This document shows, one piece after another, positions 1 to 12,119 of a stretch of DNA of 64,000 nt; position 1 is the stretch's first letter, and the number at the start of each line of letters is the position of its first letter. The position numbers were made by a program, and so were the translations under genes. The stretch is from Symsagittifera roscoffensis (Eukaryota > Xenacoelomorpha > Acoela > Convolutidae): NCBI RefSeq assembly GCF_963678635.1, contig NC_087064.1:33580369-33644368 (forward strand), given 5' to 3'. The notes under the pieces are model-generated. The model made no database searches. It was not told where the DNA came from and saw only the letters and a list, made by a program, of their open reading frames with translations.

Positions 1-157
1 GAAAACTATAATTATAACTTTAAAAACTGAATCCAAATTTGTAATTTTTAAAATCTGAACCAATTTTCTTAACTTTTCAGGGTTTAACTCATCAGCTTTG
101 AGAAAAGGCAATTAATTTATCCAAGTTTAACGGATGATCAAAGTGGAATTTTAATTT

Positions 158-1532
158 TTCCGACTTTCGATACGAAAGTAACGGTATATTTGTGCTCGGG
201 GTGGGTTTTTTTTCTTCAGACAAATTTCGACTTTTTAATTAACCAATTTTGACAATAATTTTTTAAATCATTCAAAAAGTATTGTTGTCCTGAGATTAAA
301 TTTCAAAAAATTTCATCTGTGATTATTTTTCGTAAAGTTATGGGGTTTAAAGACTGCAAATTTAAACAATTAACGATCTATTAACGCAAAAGTAGTCCGT
401 CTTAGGAGAGAGATTTAGTCCGTATTAGGAATCGTTCGAAATTCATTCGAGAAAGCCTATTTAACATAAATCATTTGTTGATATGAGCAAAATCTATCAT
501 TTAGTACTTTGTATGGCGTGTTGGGGGAAAATTTGCACAAAAAATCTCAAATTTTTTCAAAAAATTTTAATTTTTTTTAATTATTTTTAATTTTTCCATG
601 TTATTGCTGCTTCATTGACTTTAAAAGGCAGTCGGAACTTTCAGGGCTTTGCCCTGATACCAGCAGTCTGGTTTCTTTTTCAGTCAATTGTACATGGTGC
701 TAGAATATTTTTTGGAAATACATTGTTCTGGCAGATGAAACGTTAATCAAAAACAATTTGGCTTCCAAATAAATTATAAAAACTGTTCGATGTGAAACAA
801 AGAACGATCCAGTTTTTGAACTTGAAAGTTCAATGATATATTACTTTAGGTGGCAGATTTAATATCAGTAATTTTGTTGTTTGAACCTGAAATGGCGAAA
901 GAGTCACAATTTTTGCGAAATAATTAATTCCTGTTGTATCTCAAATTAAGTCTTTAAAATAGGTTCCGAGGAATTGGGAGTGTCAAATTAGCGAAGGCAA
1001 AGAAATACACGACTGCTCATATCAGGGCAAAGCCCTGAATGTTCCAGCTTCCTTTAAAGGTTTATGGAGCAGTAGTAACTTGAAAAAATTAAGTGTAATA
1101 AAAAAAACCAAAATTTTTTTCTAAAATATATATTTTTTAATTGAAATCGTCTCCCCACACGCGATATAAAGTACGAAAGAATAGATTTTGCTCATTGTAA
1201 CGAATCATTTAGGGCAAATAAGCTCCTTTCAACCAATTTGAAACGATTTCTAAGACGAATTCTATCTCCGCTTACGCGTTAATAGCGCGAAATGAATCGC
1301 GCGTCAATTGTCCCAAATTGGCCAAAATGGCAATATTTAAACCCCCATAATTTTATGAAAAATGATCACAGGTAAAATATCGTTTCAAATTTAAGCTGAG
1401 GACAACAATACCCTTTGAATGATATTTATAAAATTAAGTAAAAAATGGCTAGTTAAGAAGTCAAAATTTGTCTGAAGAAAAAAAACCCACTCCGAGCACA
1501 ACTATTCCGTTACTTTCGTATCGAAAGTCGGA
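158..1532. mobile_element. Foldback element with ~500-bp inverted arms
   Basis: The left end (TTCCGACTTTCGATACGAAA, from 158) reappears inverted at the right end (around 1515-1532). The match continues inward through the GTGCTCGG box, a T-rich tract, and the stretch around the AGACAAAT and TTAACCA motifs. The arms meet a core at about 690-1000. Each arm's inner border has the palindrome GGGCAAAGCCC (about 645-655 and 1024-1034). No transposase ORF is visible, so the element is non-autonomous. Single arms of the same family recur at 3533-3740, 4609-5077, 48911-49399, 54473-54990 and 55113-55395. No target duplication was identified with confidence. Confidence 0.75.
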
Positions 1533-3532
1533 ACAAAAAGTGATGAAAAACTTGAAAAAAAATTAAAAAAAACAAAAATTTTTCCTTCTAAATTCATCGC
1601 TGCCAAAAAGTATTCAGAAAAATCATTTTTTTTGTTTTGATCAGGTTTTTTGAACCAGATTGAAGCCAGGCGATAAATTTTGTTTCCTAAAAAAATGTCA
1701 AATAAAGAATTTTGAAATAATTTTAGTCACATTAATATCTCATTTGAATCTAAAAAATGAAAAGATTACAAGCTAAAGTCTAGGATTATCTCGGATATTT
1801 TTTTGTTGAGTTTTTTTTTCGTTTTTTTTTTCAGCGCGCTGCAAAACTTAGTATATATAAGCGCACAAGACATCTTTAGAAAAAAGTTTTATGATCGGTT
1901 GTTTAAATACCGATGTCCTTTAAGCGTCAAGTGGTCGAACTTCTTAGGGAAAAGAAGGTTTCCTCCCACCTATTGCCCTAAATCCGCTTCTGACCTCGGC
2001 ATCAAAATCCAAACTTCTCGGTGACAGCGATATTTTGCTGATAATGATCTTCATTGATTGAAAGATGGAACTATTTAGATGCTTTTGTTCATTTTCTTGT
2101 CTTCCTACAGATCTGTTGAGAGCAATCAATATTGATACTTAATGTCGAAAAAATTTTATTGTTAAAACTGTCTGTAAAAGAAGTACGAACAATTCAAATT
2201 TAATTGGAAAATAGTCTATCGTAAAATATTGTTCCTGGTTGATTAATTGGTCTTTGAGTAGCTTAAAATTAGCTCTTGGGTTATATATTAAAATCAAGCT
2301 GGGGTTTTCGGGAACTTTTCAAGAAAAAATTAATTTTTTGAATTGACTTCTCAAATTAATTGCTCTTTCCAGTCTACATCGTCAACTTTAAAGTCTTGGC
2401 TTATTCTTGATAATTTGACTTGTGAAACCAATCTCGAATAAAAACGAACTGAATTGGTCTTCAAAGCATATTTATGCTATCGTACTCAACTCCAAAATGG
2501 CTCAATAAAGAGTTTTAAAGTCTGCTGAACTGCCCGGAGTTTAAAGAATGAACTTCACTCTAATTAAGAACTCACTCAGCCCAGTAATTGCAACCCAACT
2601 TCAAATTTGGTCACTTTAGCTCTGAACTCTCGAATGAAAATAAGATATTAAATAAAACTTTTTTAATGCTGAAGAGTTTTAGGTTTTTTCAGTATTCTTT
2701 AGAAAGCATGAAATTTGCAAAACTCTCTTGAACGCTCAGCATTAAACATTGGATCACTGACAATTGAAAGTTTCGGCAAATGAATTCAAAGTTTTTTTCT
2801 GATAACAGTCGTGATGCGATTATCGAAAAGCCCTGCGCTGCAAAATACTGTCAAGAGCACTTTTTTACCTTTTAACCTTAAAATTTTTCGCTTTCACTTT
2901 CAATGACAAAAGATAAATGATAATACAAAGTCGTCTTGAAAAAAGACACGTTATGAGAAGAAGCTCACTTTTTATGTTCTGTTTCTGTCGGACTTAAATA
3001 CCCCGCTTAGTCGAGGCCGCTTTATATTACAATAGAACTGGAAAAAAAACGGCTTAAGACTTATTGAAGATTCAGTTTTGCTTGCAAAAAAAAATAATTT
3101 AATTGCCCTCAAATTGGAAGCATATTGGTTTCTAGTGTCATGTTATGAGTCGATTGCACTTGTTCTTAGTTTGACAAAACCACAAATATATCGGTCAGAT
3201 AGTTTCAAAAACAAGGACAAAAATAACAACAAATATATGAGAAATAATGTGGTTCAAAATCGGTCACCACTTTGGCTGTTTGTTTTTACAGTAGTTGGAC
3301 TGAGCTTCTTTTTTGAGCCCTGTTTAGAATCGAGTAGGTCCATTTGAATCGATTGATAATTTCCTTTTTTGAGCATACTCGGTCCCCGTTTTGACAGAAC
3401 AGATGTAAAGCAGAGGGTGAACCAACAGAGCATGGAATTGAAGTCTCGAAAAATATTTCCTCTTATGTAATAGACAGGATGAGTGTGACCAATTTTACTC
3501 ACAATTTTAAGTGCTAAGTTATACAAGACTAT
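1533..3532. other. Non-coding AT-rich stretch with a decayed MITE fragment
   Basis: No supported gene. The part around 1830-1900 (TATATAAGCGCACAAGACATCTTTAG) is a diverged relative of the internal GGCGCC/CTTTAGAAAAA segment of the hAT MITEs elsewhere in the window. The short open frames here have no codon or protein signature. If the receptor gene starts upstream, this is intergenic or first-intron DNA. Confidence 0.4.
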
Positions 3533-3740
3533 GCTCGTATCAGGTTGAAGCCCTAAATGCTCTGACTGCACCCTAAAATCTACGAATTATTTTCAATACA
3601 TCTTAAAAATACCGCTCAGAATGTGAACATTTTAAAAATGATATTAAAAACTGTTCAGAAGTTGCTTTTTAAAAGTCCAAGTTTGTCTAAAGATAACGAA
3701 AACACAAAACCGAGCACAAATTTTCCATCTTTTACTCAAA
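3533..3740 (+). mobile_element. Diverged single arm of the foldback family
   Basis: Begins with CGTATCAGGTTGAAGCCCT, a variant of the TATCAGGGCAAAGCCCTGAA inner border of the 158-1532 element. It ends in the AACCGAGCACAAATTTTCC box that normally precedes the terminal GAAAGTCGGAA. It is strongly decayed, and the extreme end is not preserved. Confidence 0.45.
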
Positions 3741-4608
3741 TGTCCTGGCAATAATTGATGCGTAATAAGCATTTTTATAGTTACTGGCTTTTTTAATTCA
3801 AAATATTTTTGAAATCAATAAGCTTTCTAAATTTGGAAAATTTCATACACGCTATAACATAGTATCATCTCCTCACGGATCGTTTGAAAGAAATAAAGAG
3901 AAAGAATTTGTGTCTCATTGTTAATGGTAAATATGCATATAACGAGAATTTAAACATGAAGCACCAGAAATAGCGAGGAGACAGTTAACGAACCCCAGAG
4001 CACTGCCCGTTTTATCAAATGAAATACGAAATTTGAGATCTTCAAAGAACAGGAAAAAATATATATCTAAAAACATAAAACTAAACATTGTTTCGCGGCG
4101 AATTTCCCCCTGGTACTGTGTTATAGCGGGGCGTTTCAGACTCAGTACCATGCACAACCCCAAAAGGATTGTTTTTGTGGCCCAAACTTTTTTTATTATA
4201 GTTTGCTGGAAAAGTTTGAATTGAAAAATTACGATAGACAAAAAGGCGTCCCATTCAATACAGAATTATATATGACATTACAAGTTCAATTTATTTGTCG
4301 GTGATCTAATTTGCCGGTTTTCTAGTCAGAAAAGTTTCTGTTTTGGCTCTCTAGTAATTCTAGAATTCTAGATCTCATGAGAACCAGTTCTTATCTTCCG
4401 CTGCTATTTCTTTGTTCATTCATTATTCTATCTCATCTATCATCGTGCGCGATATCTCGTTTATTTTGTTTGGTCATCATCTTTCGATTGGATTATTTTA
4501 TACACGTGGCACACTAATCCTGAACAATACTTTCTTATCATAAGCGCCAAGTTCAAATTAATTGTCTAAAGTTTATTTTTAGTTTGCATATAAAAATCAA
4601 ACAAGACT
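3741..4608. other. Non-coding stretch, nothing recognised
   Basis: AT-rich DNA. Open frames on both strands around 3921-4241 overlap each other and have no recognisable domain, so they were not called. Confidence 0.4.
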
Positions 4609-5077
4609 GATTGTATCAAGGCAAAGCCCTGAACGATCCGACTGCCCTGAAAAATCATAATAAAATTAAAATAAAAAAAATGAGATTTTTTTTGTGAAGG
4701 CATTCCCCCACATGCCATATTGAGTACAAAGTGATAAATTTTGCCTGTATGAACAAATCAAATATGACATATAAGCTTCCTTGAATCAATTTGAAATGAT
4801 TTTTAATAGCAATTAAATCTAGCTTACGCGTTAATAGCGCGAAATATATCGCGCGTTAATTGTCCCAACTTGGCCAAAATGGCCATCTTCAAACCCCCAT
4901 AATTTTACGAAACATGAACACAGGTGAAATATCTTTTCAAATTTAAGCTCAGGACAACATTAGCTTTCGATTGATAAAAAAAATCCGTCAAAAATGGCTA
5001 GTTAAAAAGTCAAAATTTGTCTGAAGAAAAAAACCCCGAGCACAAATACTCCGATACTTTCGTTACGAAAGTCGGAA
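4609..5077 (+). mobile_element. Single arm of the foldback family
   Basis: Runs from TATCAAGGCAAAGCCCTGAA to TTTCGTTACGAAAGTCGGAA. In between it has the same ordered boxes as the right arm of the 158-1532 element: CCCCCACATGCCAT, GCGTTAATAGCGCGAAAT, GGCCAAAATGGCC, CCCCCATAATTTTACGAAA, GAGCACAAATACTCCG. Only one arm is present, so this is a solo arm or half-deleted copy. Confidence 0.7.
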
Positions 5078-5525
5078 CAATAAGAAAGCACCTACCTATT
5101 TTGACAACACTAACCGTATGCTCTTAGCTTATTACTTCGATGACCTGATTGAGTAACCCTACAAGTTTGCTCTAATAATACCTTTTGTATCAGGACATAT
5201 TCCTGAATGTTTGGCGTTCGCGTCAATCTTTTCGAACTTTTTTGTTGCACATAAAAACTAAAACTTTCAAAAAAAAGTTTGTGCAAAGAAATAAGTTTTA
5301 AAAACCACATTTTGGTCATAACTAACGTATCATCTCTTCTAGATCATACAACTTTTCCAATAAGATGATATGATTATTGAAATCAGCGCAATTCATTCAA
5401 AGGAAAGTTGTTTTCTCATTTTTATCCTAGAGCAATGCCAAATGCTTATTGATATGTTTCGCGACTAGCGATTTATTGTATGAACTAAAGAAATTCTCCA
5501 GTTTAATCTCCAGAAGTGTGAAGAC

Positions 5526-5944
5526 CAGGGGCGGATTTTTATTTGCGGACATCTCCCCCTCAGGGATTCGAACCCCTGCCAACCCAAAGGGTCCCCCCTT
5601 TGGTACTTTTTAAGAAATCCAATTTTTGCCGACCGACCCTAAAATTTTTCTAAAGGCGCCTTCGGCGCCAATATATACTAGTTTTGAGGGGGAGCGCGCG
5701 CCAAAAAACGCGTTTTTTTTTGTCAAAATTTTCCAAAAAGTGCCCAAAAACGGCTTTTTTGACCTATTTTTTCAAAAAATTGCCTGCGGCGCAGAAAATT
5801 TGGCCAAAACAGGGTCTTTTTACTGCTTTGGGAGAGCTCGGAAAATCAATCTGATCGACCTAAAAAAAAAAAGGTCGTCAAAATTTTCGAAAATTTTTTG
5901 AAAATCCGCCCCCCCCCCTCGAGAAAATCCTAGATCCGCCCCTG
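5526..5944. mobile_element. hAT-type MITE with 8-bp target-site duplication
   Basis: The ends are perfect inverted repeats, CAGGGGCGG at 5526 and CCGCCCCTG ending at 5944. They are flanked by identical 8-bp direct repeats GTGAAGAC (5518-5525 and 5945-5952), the hallmark of hAT transposition. The interior holds the family boxes GGCGCCAATATATAC and GGGAGAGCTCGG, and a T-arm-like hairpin GGGATTCGAACCCC near 5563. No transposase is encoded, so it was mobilised in trans. Confidence 0.9.
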
Positions 5945-6269
5945 GTGAAGACCATATTAACTTACCGCACACTCAATTACAGAAAATTGGAGATATAACG
6001 CAAATGGGTTAGCCCAAATCTGCCAATTTTTCTTTTTTGAACCTGAACTCAATTTTGATTGCAGGTGAAATAAAGTTTTCGAGGTCGAATAAATTGTACA
6101 AACTGCCAGTGAAACTGTTGTTGCGATCCTTTGTTCTAAGTTTTATTCTAAATGGACAGAAAACTTTGAAAAAAAATCAACAAATAAAAAAATCATTAAA
6201 AAAATATAGTCGAAGTGTTCTGTGCTTTTTGCAGAGCAACAGTCTACTCTTGTTTAAAATCTTTTTCAG

Positions 6270-6415
6270 AGTTTCTTCCAAGACATCTACATGACTCAGA
6301 TCTGGGCGGACCACAGACTGAATGGGACTGAGAAGATGAACTACACCAGTGGCATCAGTAGTCCCTTCGCCCCCGGGATAGTCCACAGTCTCTGGACTCC
6401 AGATACTTACTTCAG
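6270..6415 (+). CDS. Cys-loop ligand-gated ion channel, exon A (loop D to loop A region)
   Basis: Internal exon of a pentameric ligand-gated channel subunit, a membrane neurotransmitter receptor. It starts after a TTTTTCAG acceptor and ends AG|GTACT. It reads in phase 0 from SFFQDIYMTQIWADHRLN to LWTPDTYF, leaving two bases. The QDIYxTQxWxDxRL block matches the family's second beta-strand, and W-T-P-D-T-Y-F is the loop-A WxPDxYF motif of the extracellular domain. The next exon (14554) completes the Arg codon that yields the usual F-R/F-N transition. Codon use is much richer in G+C than the flanking intron. The anion-channel (GABA/glycine/GluCl) branch fits best, but without the M2 exon the ion selectivity is inference. 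N-terminal exons were not found upstream. Confidence 0.93.
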
Positions 6416-8912
6416 GTACTTAGGTCCTCAAAGTCCAAAAGACTAGCAAAATATTCGCAGTGAGGGGCCGGCAATGTGTTCTATTGAGACACTCATTATA
6501 AGCAAAATTAAGCTATTTTTTGAAAGTCGCCCCTCGCGAAAACACTTTTTCTGGCTAACTAATTGATTTCATCTGACTTATCTGACTAGTTTTTGACTAG
6601 CTTTTGAGATCAATTTTTGTTTCATTTTGTATCCAAATTTCTGTGCAAAGAGAATTTTTAAAATTTGCTGTACAGTTGTCAGTTACAAAAACCATGAGCA
6701 GAGCGGATCTAAAATTTTCTCGAGGGCGGTTGATCTTTTTAGCCAAATCGATTTCCCGTGCTCTCCCAAAGTACACTAATGACCCAATTTATAGCTCCAC
6801 CGTCAAATTTTGAAGAAAAAAAAACAGATCAAAAATGCCGTCATGGGCTTTTTTCGAAGTCTTCAGCCAAACCAACACCATCCCCACTCCAACCCACCCG
6901 GTTTGACCTCCAAACACCGAAAATGCTTATCAAACAATTCCAAATGTCAAATCTATGGAAAAATGCTTGTCATTTAATTTTCGTACAATTTCGAAAAATT
7001 GTTGAAAAAAATTATAAACTAGTATCTGCGGCTGTTTGATTGTAATAAAACAGTCTGGTGATGAAATAAACCCATGTTTTCGTTTTTTGAAAAAAAAATG
7101 CTTATCATACAATTCCCACATATGGAAATTACTAGCATTTTTTGATGGCGACACAAAAATTTTTTCAACGGCAAATCGAATTTGCACTTGAACTATCACT
7201 ATCCAATAAAACATTTATGCATGTAAAATTTAATTTTTTTGTGCATAATGTAGTCCTGGATACTCTAATGCTAGGTTTTTTTCCTTTTCGCTTGATAATT
7301 TTTTCAAAAATGCTGAAAACTCCTATTTCTTTTGTATAACATGTTTATGTATGTCTTGATCAATGTATGATAAATTTGAAATTCAAATTTTAAATATAAT
7401 CATCGTACAAAAATTTTGCCAAAGTTTGAATGATGGCTACTTTCATTATATCATTTGTGAAAGACAGCTCGTTTCAAGACACTTCAGGTCGTTGCTATGC
7501 ATTGCAAATGCAATACCGTCCAACTTTTTTTCATAGAGTTAACTAAGGTCTCTGTCAGTTGCGTTCAGTTGAGACCACAACCCAAAAATCTTCAGAAATT
7601 AAATTTAGAAAAAAATCAAGGTTTGGTTTATGCAAAAATATTTATCATACAATTTTCATAAATGGAAAAAATCAATTATTTTTGAAGATCAATTATCCAC
7701 GAGGGAAATGACTAACATACGAGCTGTACAGCTCATCAAGGCGAACCGCTGTTGTGCCCCTGCTTATCATAGAGACTTCTAGAAAAATGCTTATCATAGA
7801 GATTTCATACAATTTTCTATACGTCTGGAATTGTATACAACTGTAAACGGCAAGAAGTTTTTTTAATATAAATTGTATGATAAGAAGTTTTGGTCAACCC
7901 GGGCACCCTAAATTCGCCCCTGCCATAGATGTAACGCAAAACACAAAATTGTAAAAACTGTAAAGCTAGCAGGCAACTATTTTTTCCCTTGGCTTGAAAG
8001 AATTGAGAACACAAAGGTCAATCGATTTTTTTCAGGACTTTTATGTTTTCGAAAAAGCCTGCGTTTGTTTGAAGGAAACCAATCGATTTTTCTCACCTGA
8101 TGATTGAATTCAAAGTAGACCATGAGTTCAAAAGTGGATGCATGAGTTCAAAGATTTGTTAGCATTACCCCAGCCCTCTATTAAGAAAGCGAGAAGCTCG
8201 CTAAAAGGTACAAAACTCAAAAGTGATGCTACATTTTGAATAACTAAACGAGGCGATTATTTATTCAAGCGATTCAGGAGTTATTTTGATTATGAATAAT
8301 TAAACGAGGCCAATATTTATTAAAGCGATTTAGGAGTTATTTTGATTGAAGTTTCCTTCCAAGACTGCTGAAGTGCTGAAGTATTGACAAAATTTTCCCA
8401 AATGCAACTTAAACAAAATTGATTTTCACTTTCTTCTTTTTTCTTTGCTGAAGGGGTATTCGGGCAGCTTTGACAACGGAAAAACCTGGAGAGAAATTTG
8501 TTCATTTTATAACTCAAAAAATCAAGCTGGATCAAAATTTACAAGCCATAAGATTAAAAGCCATGGAAGATTGAGCTAACAAAAAGAAATAATGAATAAT
8601 GCTGGAAAAAGACAGCAAAAAAATTCAGCACGCAATTTTTCAGAGGATAAGTGTTAAGTTTTTATATAAAGTAATGTTTTTCATTTTGTACAATGACCTA
8701 ACGGACACAGAATTTGGTTGCAACCTAAAAACTGACTCAATTAAATGCAGAATTTAGCTTTGGAAAACACACCAAAAAATTTATCAAAGAAAGTTGAAAG
8801 TAGATTAACAAAATAAAAAATATATAGACAGGAAAGGATTGAATTGATAGTAGGAATCACCATATGATTTTTCAAGAAAGAACTGCGGCATGCTTTTTGA
8901 TCAAGTAGTATT
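6416..8912 (+). other. Receptor intron, first part: short repeats, no gene
   Basis: Start of the 8.1-kb intron after exon A. A hAT MITE fragment (AGCGGATCTAAAATTTTCTC) lies near 6699. The phrase TGCTTATCATACAATT and variants occur repeatedly at about 6924, 7099, 7640 and 7788, so this looks like a degenerate dispersed or tandem repeat. Nothing coding was recognised. Confidence 0.5.
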
Positions 8913-8920
8913 TGATCGAG

Positions 8921-9280
8921 CAGAGGCGGATCTAGAATTTTCTCGAGGGGGAGGGGATTTTTTAGGTCGACCAAATTGATTTTTCGAGCTCTCCCATAGC
9001 ACTAAAAAGTCCGTTTTGGCCAAAATTTCTGCGCCACAGGCAAAACTTTGATAAAAAAACAGGCCAAAAAAGGCTTTTTTAAGCACTTTTCGGACAATTT
9101 TGACCAAAAAATTGCATTTTTTTTTCTGCACGCGCCCCCCTCAAAAATAGTATATATTGGCGCCAAAGACGCCTTTAGAAAAATTTCAGGGTCTGTCACT
9201 AAAAATGGACATCTCAAAATAGTAAAAAGGGTTGACCCTTTGGGTCGGCAGGGGGTCCGCCTCCCCTATATCCGCCCCTG
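8921..9280. mobile_element. hAT-type MITE with 8-bp duplication (TGATCGAG / TGATCGAC)
   Basis: Starts CAGAGGCGGATCTAGAATTT and ends ATATCCGCCCCTG. It is flanked by TGATCGAG (8913-8920) and TGATCGAC (9281-9288), an 8-bp duplication with one difference. The interior shares the AGCTCTCCC, GGCGCC and AGTACAAAGG-type boxes with the other copies, in inverted order. An apparent empty-site paralogue lies at 10621-10690. No transposase ORF. Confidence 0.88.
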
Positions 9281-9288
9281 TGATCGAC

Positions 9289-10620
9289 CATGCTAGGTGG
9301 ATGATATATATATAACCTTCAGGTCGACTAAAATGATTTTATTAACTCTCCCAATTCTCTATAGTGAACATATTTTGTGCGGGAACATTGTTGAAAGTTT
9401 TAACCAAAAAATTGCGTTTTTTGGCGTGCGATCCCCCTTCAAATTTAGTACAATCATTGAAACACAGAAGCGAAGCTGGGCTTTGCACCATTTGCGATAC
9501 AAGACAAAAAAAATTGAAAATGTTGAAAAAATTGGATCTATCATAATGAATTAAGCTATTTTCGAGACAAAAACATACCGAAACAATAAAATGCGAGATT
9601 AGCATCGAAAGATAATTTACTAAGCGGTAACAAAGCCAAAAATACAGTGGCAGAAGCCTTTTAAGCTGAAAGCAAATCAACAAGAGTTAAGACTTATGAA
9701 AAGTTAGTATTTCCCCTCGCCCTCAAAACACTCAAAAAAACTTTACTTGCTCGTCAAATGAATTGATATGAGACAACTAAGGCAATACATTGTAGCACAA
9801 AACCTAATAAGCACAAAAAATTGGTAAAAAATGGCCAAAAAAAAATCAAACAAATTAAGACTAACAAGAAGTTATCAAGCACCCTCGCCCTCAAAACACA
9901 AACACGCACACATAAACATTTTTCGCTGAACAAAAGACGCTATATGAAGCGGATAAGTCGATTTAATATAGACCTAAACCATTCAAGCCGTATAAAAGGT
10001 AAAACAAACAAAACGACGAAAAAAATTGTTTTCAGGAAAAACTTGATTTAGATTATTTATTAAGATTTTTAGCTATTTGAGGTGAGCATCAAAAATAGGA
10101 TTCTGTTGAAACAACTCAAAATTAGTTCACAAAACCGATACAAATACGCCGAATTCATTTGGGCAGAATAAAAGTTTTAAGCAAAAAAAAATATTCAAGA
10201 TTACAAAAAACAGCACAGGTAAATCAGGACGCTAAAAACAACAATAACGTGAAAAAAAACTTAATTTTAAATGAGCCATTTAGTTAGATGGTAAAAACCG
10301 AATTAAAAAACGGAGTAAAAAAAGGAACTAAGGCGGATGGTAAAAACCGGAAACTAAAAGCGAAAACAAAGCCGACAAAAAATAATCCAAAAGCGAGGAA
10401 GTCGAAAGTTCAAAAAAAATATCAAGGAAATAACATTTAAAATTTTGAACTGCGAATTTAATGGAAAAACACTAATAGGAATGCAGAGTAGGAGTAACAA
10501 TATATGGACATACTGTATGCATGTGTATTTCATCCATGCTGAACTCTGTGGGCAAAGTTATTTACTGGAAAGAAGTCTAGTACCCGATTGCAATACCTTT
10601 GCTTATCTCAAGGGTAAATA
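9289..10620. other. Decayed MITE fragment then AT-rich intron DNA
   Basis: About 9318-9450 is a decayed copy of the hAT MITE interior (AGGTCGACTAAAATGATTTT, AACTCTCCCAATTCTCTATA, CCAAAAAATTGCGTTTTTTG). From there to 10620 the DNA is very A-rich with no recognised feature; the small open frames are low-complexity. Confidence 0.5.
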
Positions 10621-10975
10621 GAGCTGTGGCATGCTTTTTGATCAAGTAGTATTTGATCTAGCATGCCAAGTACATGGTATATACTTTTAGATCGAACGAA
10701 TCGTTTGTTTTTTGGCTCTTTCAAATCACTATAGAGAACCCATTATGACAAAATATTTTGTGCCGCAGACAAAAAATTGAAAAAACAGGCCAAAAAAAGA
10801 AAGTTTTTGAAAAGTTTTAACCCAAAACTTTCGTTTTTTTGTGGCGCGCAATCTCCCCTCAAAGTTAGAACTTTTTTTATAGGGTCAAAAATTAGAAATA
10901 TTTTAGGGTCAAAAATGGATACCAGTCAAAAATTGATATCACAAAATAGTACAAAAGGGGGGGGGGGCAAATGAC
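10621..10975. repeat. Paralogue of the 8881-9460 segment lacking the MITE (empty site)
   Basis: GCATGCTTTTTGATCAAGTA occurs at both 8889 and 10629. Here it runs uninterrupted through TATTTGATCTAGCATGCC, whereas at 8913 the TTTGATCGAG is interrupted by the MITE and resumes at 9281 as TGATCGACCATGCTAGG. Both copies then continue into a decayed MITE interior. The end here carries an 11-base G run at about 10957-10967. Confidence 0.7.
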
Positions 10976-12119
10976 TTACGAAACGTTTTAGGAAGGCGGT
11001 AAAATTTAGTTCACATTGAAAATAGTGGTTTTGATGTTGTCGGCTACCCACTTGTTTTGCTAATACTGTAGGCCGCAAAAAACAGTGTTTTTTTCTTTAG
11101 GTTTAATTTTTCATATAATAAAATAACAGCAGCCAATTGGCCAAAAAGGCTTGTTTTTATATAAGCAATGTAAATTCGAGCAATTGTAAGTTGATAATTG
11201 TTACCCACGTGAATTTGGTTTTTGTCGGCTTAACTGAACAAATGTTTTCGTCGAAACTGTTTGTTATTCTCACTTATTTAAAAAATTTTTGCCGATTTGA
11301 AAGAAAATCGCAGAAATAATTGAACACAGTTTTTTAATAAATTTTTGCGTATAAGTAGGCCAATCAAATGAGTTCTAAGATTTGACGGCAGTGTTTGGTA
11401 AACACAGAATAGTCATAGAAAAAGCAACAGTTTTGGTTGATCATCAGGAGAAGTAAAAAGGGTTACTTTGATAAACTATAGAGCCTAGAGCAATTTAATT
11501 TCTAGCAGTCATGTTTCAAACTTTCCGAAAAGTTGTTTAATAAGTAAATTGTTTGAGCTGAACACTTTGTTGACATGAAGACTAGTTGAAGAAATAATTG
11601 GAAAAAGTTTTTTTTTTCATCAAAAGATATATTCCCAAAAGTTTCGTTTTGAAAAATCTAAGTACGAATATCTGAGGTCCGCATCTTGAAAAAAATGAAA
11701 CGTTTTCAAATCAGGGCGAAGTTCTGAAAGTTTTAACTGCCAGTTGAAGTTGAAGATAAATTTTTAGCTCCAAAAAATTGATTAAAAAGTTCATTAATTG
11801 GGGAAACTGACAGATTTGCTTGTAACTTTTATCTATTTTTTTAAAATCTTTCTTCACATCCTGTTTAAAGTTTACAAACTGTTTTTGAGTTTCTTTTGCG
11901 TCTCGTATTGAATTATCAAAACCAAATTGATAACCGCAAGTCATTTTGCACTGGTTGTTTTGTTGCTTTCACGTCCTGTAAGAATGCAAGATATAGCAAA
12001 AAACTCTTTGAGCTCAAAGCCAACAATATACGGTGAAAAAAAATCAGAAAAATTTGGCTTAAAAGTCGAAACTTGACTGATTTTATAAGTACCAAGTATA
12101 AATATTTCTTCCCTTTCTT
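10976..12119. other. Intronic stretch, nothing recognised
   Basis: AT-rich. A short CAGGGCGAAGTTCTGAAAG (about 11713) resembles the inner border of the foldback family. No coding signature. Confidence 0.4.

Noticed and set aside
5563-5580. A tRNA gene at the GGATTCGAACCCC word
   Set aside because: Only a T-arm-like hairpin is present; no D-arm, anticodon arm or acceptor stem fits around it.
5626-5901. Possible small ORF (91 codons)
   Set aside because: Entirely inside the hAT MITE and made of its repeated T-rich boxes; the same frames recur by repetition in other copies.
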